Origin: Kolteria novifilia
GTDB lineage: Bacteria > Planctomycetota > Planctomycetia > Kolteriales > Kolteriaceae
Length of the DNA: 64,000 bases
Assembly: GCA_007748055.1 (NCBI GenBank)
Contig: CP036279.1
Span: forward strand, 4,650,001 to 4,714,000
Reading direction: 5' to 3'
Made by a program: the position numbers and the translations under genes. Position 1 is the first letter of the stretch; each line of letters begins with the position of its first letter. The notes under the pieces are model-generated. The model had not been told where the DNA came from. It saw only the letters and a list, made by a program, of their open reading frames with translations, and searched no databases. Below, piece after piece: positions 1 through 7,341 of the stretch.

Positions 1-167
1 AACTCCGCGATGACGGGACTTCCGAGGACCAACAACAGTGCCGAGCCGGCACCGACCAGGATGTGGGTTCGCAACCCGGCCGGTTTGTCGCGGATTTCTC
101 GTTCAAGTCCGACGATCGCCCCGAGACCCGCCGCCAACGCCACTCGTCCGAATTCGCTCCACTCCAT
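1..167 (-). CDS. MgtC/SapB-family membrane protein, N-terminal part (cut by window edge)
   Basis: Only the first 55 codons are present; the gene runs off the left edge. From the ATG at 167 the translation has a hydrophobic start, then GLEREIRDKPAGLRTHILV at residues 20-38, the signature segment of MgtC/SapB proteins, then a second hydrophobic stretch (GAGSALLLVLG). A Shine-Dalgarno-like GGAGAGG lies just upstream. The family are inner-membrane proteins linked to magnesium limitation, acid tolerance or virulence in other bacteria; the exact role here is unknown. It follows the interrupted ATP-grasp gene by about 80 bases on the same strand and could be the last gene of that transcript. The family call is firm; the specific function is not. 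Confidence 0.8.
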   Translation of the reverse strand, partial: MEWSEFGRVALAAGLGAIVGLEREIRDKPAGLRTHILVGAGSALLLVLGSPVIAE

Positions 168-248
168 GGCGCCTCTCCAAAACATCGTCGAAGGAACCAG
201 CGTCGACCGCCGCACGGGATCGCGTCGACTCGTTCCCCACTCTACTGG

Positions 249-1295
249 CTACAGCGTCGCCATGTCGATGTTGTTGAAGTTTCGCTTGTAGTAGCCCATG
301 TACTCGACTTTGCGTTCGAGGGCGACGATGACCGCCTCGGCGAAGTTGACTCCCTCGAACTGGCGGGCGCTGCCAAGGCCGCCGGGGCTGAAGACGTTGA
401 TCTCCATCAGTTTGCTCCCGACAATGTCGAGACCGACGAAGAACATCCCATCCTCGACGAGCTTCGGGCGGACGATCTCGGCGATGTGCAGCGCGACATC
501 GTCGACGACCGCCTTGGCCTTTTCGCCCCCGGCGTGAATGTTGCTGCGGATGTCATCGCCCGAACGAAGTCGGCGGAACGCGGCGTAGCGACCCTTAAAG
601 CGCAGCGGCTGGCCGTTCATCATGAAGAGGCGCATGTCCCCCTCGGCGGCCGCCTCCAGGTACTCCTGGGCGACGACGTAGCCGTCACGGCTGACTGCCT
701 CGATCATCTGATTGAGGTTGCCGAGATTCTCCGCGTCGACGAGGAAGACCCCCTGGCCGCCCGACCCTTGCAACGGTTTGATGACGATCCTTCCCCCCTG
801 CTCCTTCGCGAAATCCCTAATCTCGGACCGATCGCGGGTGATCAAGGTCGCGGGGCGAACCTCCTCGGGGAAGAGCTGAAAGTACATCTTGTTGATCGCT
901 TAGGCGAGTCGATCGGGGTCGTTGAGGACGATGACACCACGACGCATCGCGGCCCGTCCAAAGTTGATCCCCGCCATCTGGGCCCACGTCCGCTTCCCCT
1001 TGTCCTCGGCGGGATCGCTGCGCAGGAGCAGGACGTCGAGGTCATCGACCGAGATCCGTTCGGCGACCCCCTTGGAGCTTCGCAACTCCTCGAGGAAGAT
1101 CTTGGTCGACTTGAAGTTCGCCTTGCGGACCGTGCGAGCGCGGGCGCGCACCGTATCGTCGGGATCGAAGGCAAGATCGCCCGACCCGATCAGCCAAGGC
1201 TCATGCCCACGATTGGCCGCCGCCATCGCGAGCCTGGTGGTCGTGTAGTTGGCGTCCTCGGTGGCGATGTCGTTGACGACGAAACCGATTTTCAT
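249..1295 (-). pseudogene. GshB-like ATP-grasp ligase interrupted by an in-frame TAA
   Basis: Two stretches in the same frame read as one glutathione-synthetase-like protein of about 348 residues, split by a TAA at 902-900. The N-terminal half (1295-903) begins MKIGFVVND and ends NDPDRLA, the usual GshB lead-in to the ATP-grasp domain. After the stop the frame continues AINKMYFQLFPEE, then the ATP-binding loop KPLQGSGGQGVF, the segment AEGDMRLFMMNG and the metal-binding EINVFSPGG. All core motifs are intact, so the break is recent, a sequencing error, or a rare tolerated event. A single C-to-T change (CAA to TAA) would explain it. An ATG 12 bases past the stop could restart the catalytic half. 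Its ATG overlaps the stop of the DUF1704 gene by four bases. The substrate is unknown and need not be glutathione. Confidence 0.8.
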
Positions 1296-3223
1296 GCTGA
1301 GGGCCCCATCACTAAGTCGAGCGCGCTCAAGCCGTGGCGCGTCCGTTCGATCCGTTCCCCCACTCCCTTCATCTCGAAGTAGCGAGGCCGCAACACGGGC
1401 GGATCGAGGACGTTTCGGTGAAGCAGCTCCTTGATCAGTGGAATATGATCGGCGGCGATCTTTCCGACGAAGAGGGGCTCGAACTCCCCCCCGTTGCGGA
1501 GGTACTCGAGGATCTCCATCAGTCCCCGCAAGTAGACCGCATCCTTGGTCAAGCCTCCGCCGCGGTACGTGCGCATCGTGATCGTGTAGGCGCTGCGCTG
1601 CGAGAAGGCGTGTTCCCGGTCAAGGCAGCGAAAGGTTTCGATGAAGCTGGCGCCGTCGATCATCATGCGAGCCGCGAGCACCCGGGCGGCGAGGATGCGC
1701 ATCCGCGCCCGGCTAAGGCCCCCGACGAGATACTCCGTCAGCACCGCCAACCCTTCCTGCAACGCGTCGTAGCCCGCGAAGCCGGAGTGGAGTTGCCGAA
1801 ACGGTTCCATCAGGCCGTTGTAGTGCGTCAACAAATGCGTGCCGACTTCGTGCTGTAGCAGGGCCTCGACCCGGCCGGCGGGGACCGTCACTTGATGACC
1901 GATGAGCAGATCGCCGCCCGAGCAGAGGAGGCCCGAGAAGAGATCCTCGCGAACTTGGACCTCGGCGACAAACGACGGCATTCGCGCACGGTAGAAGGCG
2001 ACCTCCTTCTCCGCTCGCTCGGCGAACTCCTTCGCGTTGAGCTTCCCCCCGCGCAAGTCCTGACGGGTGGGAACATGCTCGAGCAGCGAGGCGGCGACCT
2101 CCAGGAGATCGGACTCGACATCGCCGTAGACTTGCCGGCTCCCGAGAAGAAAACGCGGCGTGCCGATATCCGAGAGCATCGTGATCTTGCGATCAAGCTC
2201 GTCCTGGCGCTGACGGAAGAGCTCCGAGAGGGTCGGATCCTCGATCTTCTCAATGGGAACGTCGAAGATCTGCCGCTTGAGCATCGTCGGCTCGACGACC
2301 AGGGGGCGGTAGTAGAAGCTCGGAGCGTGCTCGAATCGTCCGCGGCGGAACTCGCGCCACGCCCCCTCCGCGTTGACCGGCGTCACCTGCAAGATGAAGT
2401 CGAACGCCCCGCTGATTTCGGCGAGACGCCGATCGACATCCCAGACCGCTTTGACCATCGCGTTGCGGCCGAGCGAATAGAAGTGCCTGGGCGTCGCCGT
2501 GGTGTGTGTCTTGGCGAACGTGAAGAAGCTCTGCTTGAGCGCCCGCCCCATGCCCCGAGTTAGCTCCCGCAGTACTTGGGGAAAGAGTTCGCCCGACTCG
2601 TGATCCCGATAGATGGGGCGCACGCAAAGCCCGAGTTGGTGACAGCGTCGCGAGCGTCCCGGATCGGCCTTGAGAAGGTACGTCCGGTCGGAAGGATGCG
2701 CCCGGAGCACCGGGTCGAAATGGACCGTGGCTTGCTGTTTGAGCATGCTCACCCGAAGCAGATGACGCCGCAGCGTGTCGACGGTCCGCCGCGGGATATT
2801 GGGCCCACGCGCGGAGATGACGAAGTCCGGCTGAAGTTCCGTCGGCACCACGTCATCGCGATCGGCCGCCACCGCGACATCCCGATCGGGCGCCGACCAG
2901 ATCTCCAGGAGCAGGAAGTCGCCGAAACGCTCTGATAGCGTCTCGACCACGACGGCGATCAAGCGCGCGATCTGGGGATCGGCACGTTTAGGGCCCATCG
3001 CGATCAGAAAGGAAGCCTCGCCACAGACGAGTTGGTCGGTCCCCTCATCCCCGCCCCCCGGCGGAACGCGGTAGAGACAAAGAAACGGGAGTTGGCGATC
3101 GATGTGCAGCCGTCCGCCATCGCCGAGCGCGCAGCGAACCCGCTTTCCCGCGAGCAGACGCTGCCGCACGTCCTCCAGCAACTCGTCGGTGATCGCCAAA
3201 CTGGGCGCGACGCGACTCATCAT
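1292..3223 (-). CDS. DUF1704 / QEGLA-motif putative zinc metallopeptidase
   Basis: A 643-residue protein. The start is the ATG at 3223, which overlaps the TGA of the upstream amidohydrolase gene in an ATGA arrangement. The C-terminal half carries HEVGTHLLTHYNG and, about 30 residues later, the family-defining LQEGLAVLTEYL, matching the DUF1704 family (annotated in some bacteria as flavohemoglobin-expression-modulating QEGLA protein). A eukaryotic member of DUF1704, MATCAP, is a tubulin tyrosine carboxypeptidase, so a metal-dependent peptidase activity is a reasonable inference: the HExxxH-like segment and a downstream Glu would bind zinc. The N-terminal ~250 residues lack a motif I recognise. 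No signal peptide is seen, so it is probably cytoplasmic. Its overlaps with the amidohydrolase and ATP-grasp genes argue for one pathway of peptide or amide chemistry. The family is clear; the substrate is unknown. Confidence 0.85.
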   Translation of the reverse strand: MMSRVAPSLAITDELLEDVRQRLLAGKRVRCALGDGGRLHIDRQLPFLCLYRVPPGGGDEGTDQLVCGEASFLIAMGPKRADPQIARLIAVVVETLSERFGDFLLLEIWSAPDRDVAVAADRDDVVPTELQPDFVISARGPNIPRRTVDTLRRHLLRVSMLKQQATVHFDPVLRAHPSDRTYLLKADPGRSRRCHQLGLCVRPIYRDHESGELFPQVLRELTRGMGRALKQSFFTFAKTHTTATPRHFYSLGRNAMVKAVWDVDRRLAEISGAFDFILQVTPVNAEGAWREFRRGRFEHAPSFYYRPLVVEPTMLKRQIFDVPIEKIEDPTLSELFRQRQDELDRKITMLSDIGTPRFLLGSRQVYGDVESDLLEVAASLLEHVPTRQDLRGGKLNAKEFAERAEKEVAFYRARMPSFVAEVQVREDLFSGLLCSGGDLLIGHQVTVPAGRVEALLQHEVGTHLLTHYNGLMEPFRQLHSGFAGYDALQEGLAVLTEYLVGGLSRARMRILAARVLAARMMIDGASFIETFRCLDREHAFSQRSAYTITMRTYRGGGLTKDAVYLRGLMEILEYLRNGGEFEPLFVGKIAADHIPLIKELLHRNVLDPPVLRPRYFEMKGVGERIERTRHGLSALDLVMGPSA

Positions 3224-4002
3224 GATCGGGCCAGTTCCTCGAGAACCGCTTCGGTCGTCGCCCCGAGCGCTTGCGTGATCGCGTCGAGCGCCTCGTTGTC
3301 CGGTTGTCCGGTCCACTCGTCCATGAAGAACTTCTTGAACTCGATCGAAAGCACGCAGACCGAGTCGGGGAAAGTATCGTGAATCCAACGGGGGAAATGC
3401 CCTCCCCGAAACTTCACGTTCTCGCGGACGTCGAGGCGTCGTCCCTCAATCCCAACATCGCTCATCCGAGAGAGGAAACGGTCGACCACGCGCGACCATC
3501 GTCCGCGATCCATGGTTCCCGTCCCGAGGTTGACGTCGGGGTTCTGCCTAGGATCGGCGACGGCACGGCCGGGGCCGAGTCGTCGGTGGTTGTAGGTATG
3601 TAGATCGTAGACGACGACGCGACGATGCTTCGAGAGCAGCGTGCCGAGGAGTTGCTCAAGGTCGACGTAAAAGGCGTCGTAGAGGGCCAACGTCCCCTCG
3701 ATCACCTCGGCGGAGGGACGTCGGTTCCAGACGCGAAGCCCCCAGGCGTCGTCCGGGGTGAGGTAGATGCAGCGTTCGCGCGGTCGGTTCAGGTCGAACT
3801 CGAAACGCGATTTGAACACGTTGATCCGCGAAGGGGCAATCAGTGTCCACTGATCGGTGAAGGGATCTTCTTCACGCAAACGATCGTCTTCGCTCACCGC
3901 CAGGTAGGCAACCACATCTCGGCGAACCGAGTGACCTGAGTGGATGGATGCCGCCACCAAGGGGCCGTCGCTGGAAACGATCGCCCACGAAGCTTGTTCC
4001 AT
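3220..4002 (-). CDS. N-formylglutamate amidohydrolase-like protein
   Basis: A 260-residue protein. I chose the ATG at 4002 because AGGAGG lies a few bases upstream; a TTG 18 bases further upstream has no such site. The early ASIHSGH segment (residues ~18-24), the later VVYDLHTYNHRR and the FRGGHFPRWI segment fit the FGase (PF05013) family, whose His and acidic residues bind a catalytic metal for cleaving N-acyl amide bonds. It is the first gene of a three-gene minus-strand cassette and overlaps the DUF1704 gene by four bases. No histidine-utilisation genes are nearby, so classical N-formylglutamate degradation is unlikely here; hydrolysis of another amide made by the neighbouring ATP-grasp ligase is more plausible (inference). 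Confidence 0.82.
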   Translation of the reverse strand: MEQASWAIVSSDGPLVAASIHSGHSVRRDVVAYLAVSEDDRLREEDPFTDQWTLIAPSRINVFKSRFEFDLNRPRERCIYLTPDDAWGLRVWNRRPSAEVIEGTLALYDAFYVDLEQLLGTLLSKHRRVVVYDLHTYNHRRLGPGRAVADPRQNPDVNLGTGTMDRGRWSRVVDRFLSRMSDVGIEGRRLDVRENVKFRGGHFPRWIHDTFPDSVCVLSIEFKKFFMDEWTGQPDNEALDAITQALGATTEAVLEELARS

Positions 4003-4187
4003 CGAACCTCCTTCCAACAAGGTGGAGCGAACCGACCGCCGCCACCGGCGAGGTCCACGAATCGCCGCCCACGGGCGGGCTCCACGCCCTCTAGAGTGCG
4101 GCGTATTCTACGTCGCGACGGAGTCCTCACCGCGCGAATTCCGCCCCTATTTTTGAAAGAGATTTCGAGGCCCCGCCCTCTCCTCGT

Positions 4188-4722
4188 AGGTCAGGCAATG
4201 GCCTGACTCGAACGACGGTCGGCGCTCCTCGTAGTGGTTGGTCGATCTCTCGAAATCTGGTTCTCCTCACCTCTCCCACGGGGAGAGGTCGGCGAGCGAA
4301 GCGAGACGGGTGAGGGGACGATACGCTCAGAATAAGCAGAAGGCTCGTCGGGGAAAGAGCCCCCTCACCCCTAACCCCTCTCCCACAGGGAGAGGGGAAC
4401 AAGAGGCTCACTCTCCCACGGGGAGAGGGGAACAAGAGGCTCACTCTCCCACGGGGAGAGGGGAACAAGAGGCTCACTCTCCCACGGGGAGAGGGGAACA
4501 AGAGGCTCACTCTCCCACGGGGAGAGGGGAACAAGAGGCTCGCTCTCCCACAGGGAGAGGGGAACAAGAGGCTCACTCTCCCACAGGGAGAGGGGAACAA
4601 GAGGCTCACTCTCCCACAGGGAGAGGGGAATTCAAGAGCTCGACACGAACGACGGTCGGTACTCTTCGTAGCCCTCTCAATCGCACAGTCTCGCGGATGG
4701 CAGGCAATGGCCTGCCCGACGG
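4188..4722. repeat. 33-bp tandem palindromic repeat array with flanking repeats
   Basis: The stretch between the amidohydrolase gene and bioF (4003-4821) contains no credible gene. From about 4378 to 4630 a 33-base unit repeats about eight times, nearly identical, each with the small palindrome CTCCCACGGGGAG (or CTCCCACAGGGAG in some copies). Since 33 is a multiple of three, it gives spurious 11-residue repeats on both strands. A degenerate copy starts near 4268, followed by a GTGAGGGG motif. The array is bracketed by the palindrome CAGGCAATGGCCTG at about 4191 and 4701, and a CGAACGACGGTCGG segment occurs on each side (about 4210 and 4647). No spacers are present, so it is not CRISPR. It resembles a dispersed intergenic palindrome that has expanded by slippage. 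Confidence 0.85.
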
Positions 4723-4821
4723 GAGTTGCGGTTGGCGATGGCGTGCCGGGAAGCGACGGACGCGCCCCGTGGGACTCCGCTCCCGGTTGCAAACCCGGTG
4801 ACGGCGGGCTACGAAGAAATC

Positions 4822-5991
4822 ATGATGACACCCCACGAACCCGATTGGCTGGAGGGTGACCTCGAGCGACTCGCGGAGCAATCCCTCAACCGTTCCCGGC
4901 ACGTCGTCACCGCTCGGCGCCCCGGATTCGTCACCATCGACGGCCGGGAGTACGTCGACTTCGCATCCAACGACTATCTCGGACTCGCGGCCGATCCCCG
5001 TGTCGCGGAAGGAGCGGCGAAGCGACTCGAGCGGATCGGCTGGGGGGCGACCGCTTCCCCACTCCTCACCGGGTATCACCAACCCCATCTCGAACTGGAG
5101 GAACGCCTCGCCGCATGGACCGGCGCCGAAGCGGTCCTCCTCTTCCCGAGCGGTTTCGGGGGCAACGTCGGCATCCTCTCCGCGATCGCCGGTGCCGAGG
5201 ATGTCATCTTCTGCGATAAGAGAAACCACGCGAGCCTCGTCGACGGTTGCCGACTCTCCGGGGCTCGACTACGGGTCTATCGGACTGGAGAGCTCGACAT
5301 ACTCGAACAACGGCTGGGCAAGGAGCAAGCCCGGCAACGTTGGATCGTCACCGACAGCGTCTTCAGCATGGACGGCGATGTCGCTCCTCTCGAGCGACTC
5401 ACCGCGATCGCCGAGCGCCACGACGCCCTGCTCTACCTTGACGAGGCCCACGCCATCGGGGTGTTGGGGACGACCGGAGGCGGCCTGGCCGAGGAACTCG
5501 ACCTCCGCGGTCGCGTCCCGCTACGGTTCGGCACCTTCGGCAAGGCATTGGGTGGCGTCGGAGGCTTCCTGATGACGACCCGGCGCTGGCGCGATTGGCT
5601 CGTCAACCACTGCCGCAGCTACATCTACTCGACAGCGTTGGCTCCTCCGAACGTGGCCGGCGTGCTGGAAGCGCTCGATCTTCTCGACCGGGAGCCGCAG
5701 CGCCGCCGCGCGGTTCTTACCCGGGCCAAGGAGATCCGCGAACGACTCGCGCAACTCGGCTTCGATGTGGAGAAGTCGCGAACGCCGATCGTTCCGGTCC
5801 TCGCGGAGAGCTCCGAGAGGGTGCTTCTTTGGGCCGAATGGCTAAGGGAAGATGGGTGCTGGGCGGCGGCGATTCGCCCCCCAACCGTTCCGAATGGCAC
5901 AGCCCGCATAAGGCTCAGTATCAGCGCCGCGCACGATCAGATAGCAATCGAGAGACTTTTTGCGGCATTTGGCAAGATCCATTGTCGCTAG
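4822..5991 (+). CDS. bioF: 8-amino-7-oxononanoate synthase
   Basis: A 389-residue PLP enzyme of the alpha-oxoamine synthase family. It condenses pimeloyl-ACP/CoA with alanine in biotin synthesis. Visible hallmarks are FASNDYLGL (residues ~48-56), the NHASLVDG segment with the cofactor-stacking His (~136), DEAHAIGVLG with the PLP-pyridine Asp (~207) and the Schiff-base lysine in FGTFGKALGG (Lys ~241). I chose the ATG at 4822, directly before MTPHEPDW, since upstream codons run into repeat DNA; the next ATG at 4825 is equally possible. Length agrees with the family (~385). No other bio gene is in the window, so it seems to stand alone. Related glycine C-acetyltransferases share the fold, so the substrate is less certain than the family. 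Confidence 0.85.
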   Translation: MMTPHEPDWLEGDLERLAEQSLNRSRHVVTARRPGFVTIDGREYVDFASNDYLGLAADPRVAEGAAKRLERIGWGATASPLLTGYHQPHLELEERLAAWTGAEAVLLFPSGFGGNVGILSAIAGAEDVIFCDKRNHASLVDGCRLSGARLRVYRTGELDILEQRLGKEQARQRWIVTDSVFSMDGDVAPLERLTAIAERHDALLYLDEAHAIGVLGTTGGGLAEELDLRGRVPLRFGTFGKALGGVGGFLMTTRRWRDWLVNHCRSYIYSTALAPPNVAGVLEALDLLDREPQRRRAVLTRAKEIRERLAQLGFDVEKSRTPIVPVLAESSERVLLWAEWLREDGCWAAAIRPPTVPNGTARIRLSISAAHDQIAIERLFAAFGKIHCR

Positions 5992-6167
5992 ATCTTGTTT
6001 CCTTAGCAATGCGCAGGACTCGTTGTAACGGTCAGGGGGACTGGGAAGGCTTCCAGGGAGAAGGTTCGCGGAGGGTCCATTGGATCCAGTCGTCCCGCAA
6101 AGCTTCCACACCTCCCACAGGCTTCCCAAAGCCCAAAAGAGGCTTTATTTTGCCCAACAAATTCTTC

Positions 6168-6195
6168 TTGCCCAATTTACGCGAATGTTTATACT
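6168..6195 (+). promoter_or_regulatory. Candidate sigma70-type promoter of the YTV-type gene
   Basis: TTGCCC at 6168-6173 and TATACT at 6190-6195 are separated by 16 bases, in an AT-richer patch within GC-rich DNA. A transcript starting near 6202 would have a ~68-base leader ending at the GGAAGGA ribosome-binding site (6255-6260) before the ATG at 6270. Predicted by motif only. Confidence 0.45.
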
Positions 6196-6269
6196 CCGCA
6201 CTGATGCCACGACACAGTGAGCGGTTTACCGGGTACGTCACAACTCCCCAATTGGAAGGATCATCTATC

Positions 6270-7253
6270 ATGATGAGAAAGATGGTGACCGGGCTGGCGA
6301 CGCTAGCGTTGGTCATGGCGGTTGCCGACACGGCGAGCGCCTTCGGGTTCAAGAAGAAGAAGTCGTGTTGCTGCCAGCCCACGACTTGTTGCGAGACGAG
6401 CTGCTGCGAGACGACTTGCTGCCAGCCGCAGACCTGCTACCAGGAGGTCGAGAAGACGGTCATGGTGCCCAAGTGGGTCACCGAGACGAAGAAGATCAAG
6501 TGCACCGAGAACAAGTGGGAAACCCGCACCAAAGAGGTGACCTGCTACAAGACCGTTTCCGAGAAGCAGGAGCGTTCCTGCGACTACACGGTCATGGTTC
6601 CCGAGAAGCGTGTCAAGAAGGTGAAGTACACCGTCTGCAAGCCGGTTTGGGAAGAGAAGAAAGAGACCTACACCGTGATGGTTCCCCACAAGGAGAAGCG
6701 CACGGGAACGCGTAAGGTCTGCAAGACCGTCAAGGAAACGGTCATGAAGACCGTCTGCGAAGATCAAGGTCACTGGGAAGAGAAGTGCGAATGCACCCAG
6801 GTCTGCGATCCTTGCAACCCCTGCTGCCCCAAGACCAAGTGCTGCACCAAGAAGGTTTGGTGCCCCAAGGTCGTCAAGAAGCAGGTTCCCTGCACCGTCT
6901 GCAAGCAGATCATGGTCGACGAGCCTTACGAGTACACCTGCACCGTCTGCAAGCCCGAGAAGCGGACCCGTACCGTCAAGTGCTGCAAGATGGTCAGCGA
7001 AGAGAAGACCAAGGATTGCCACTACACCGTCTGCGTGCCGGTCAAGAAGACCCGCAAGTACTACGTGACGGTCTGCAAGCAGGTTCCGTACAAGAAGCAG
7101 GTCAACTACAAGGTCTGCGTGCCGGTGACCGTCGAGAAGGAAATCCAGGTCAAGAAGTGCATCATGGTCGAGAAGAAGATCAAGTGCAAAGTGGCCGTTC
7201 CGGTCTGCGAGCCCACCTGCGACGGCTGCAGCAGCTGCCAGACCTGTGGCTAA
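6270..7253 (+). CDS. Secreted Cys/Lys-rich protein with YTV-type repeats
   Basis: A 327-residue protein. The start is the ATG at 6270, preceded by GGAAGGA; upstream in-frame codons overlap the end of bioF and are not credible. Residues 1-~23 form a Sec signal peptide (MVTGLATLALVMAVADTASA). The mature part begins with dense Cys pairs (SCCCQPTTCC, SCCETTCC) and continues with repeats of about 30 residues built on YTVMVP / YTVCKPV / VCVPV, alternating Lys/Glu and Cys. This matches the planctomycete YTV repeat family, reported from Rhodopirellula as a likely cell-wall constituent. It probably sits in the envelope as a disulfide-crosslinked structural protein. It ends CDGCSSCQTCG. A monocistronic unit is likely, with its own promoter and a terminator at 7314-7341. 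Confidence 0.82.
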   Translation: MMRKMVTGLATLALVMAVADTASAFGFKKKKSCCCQPTTCCETSCCETTCCQPQTCYQEVEKTVMVPKWVTETKKIKCTENKWETRTKEVTCYKTVSEKQERSCDYTVMVPEKRVKKVKYTVCKPVWEEKKETYTVMVPHKEKRTGTRKVCKTVKETVMKTVCEDQGHWEEKCECTQVCDPCNPCCPKTKCCTKKVWCPKVVKKQVPCTVCKQIMVDEPYEYTCTVCKPEKRTRTVKCCKMVSEEKTKDCHYTVCVPVKKTRKYYVTVCKQVPYKKQVNYKVCVPVTVEKEIQVKKCIMVEKKIKCKVAVPVCEPTCDGCSSCQTCG

Positions 7254-7313
7254 GACCGTCTTCCCTCACGAGGGTTGACTGAAACAGCTACATACCAAGC
7301 AACAACGCGAGAT

Positions 7314-7341
7314 GGCCGGCCTTTCGAGGTCGGCCGTTTCT
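7314..7341 (+). terminator. Rho-independent terminator after the YTV-type gene
   Basis: GGCCGGCC (7314-7321), a 6-base loop and GGTCGGCC (7328-7335) pair with one G-T wobble and are followed by the T-rich run GTTTCTATTTC. It lies between two convergent genes, and the run overlaps the last codon of the beta-oxidation gene on the other strand. Confidence 0.7.

Noticed and set aside
63-1382. 439-codon plus-strand open frame opposite the ATP-grasp gene
   Set aside because: Antisense shadow of a GC-rich gene; its minus strand carries the GshB-type motifs.
4378-4630. Possible CRISPR array
   Set aside because: Units are contiguous with no unique spacers, and no cas genes are present.
4780-4800. 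T-arm-like GGTTGCAAACCC, considered as a tRNA end
   Set aside because: No acceptor or anticodon stem can be built around it, and the stem bases do not pair properly.
4127-4801. Open frames on both strands giving 11-residue repeats (SPTGRGEQEAH and its counterpart)
   Set aside because: Produced by the 33-bp tandem repeat whose length is a multiple of three; no ribosome-binding site and no credible flanking protein sequence.
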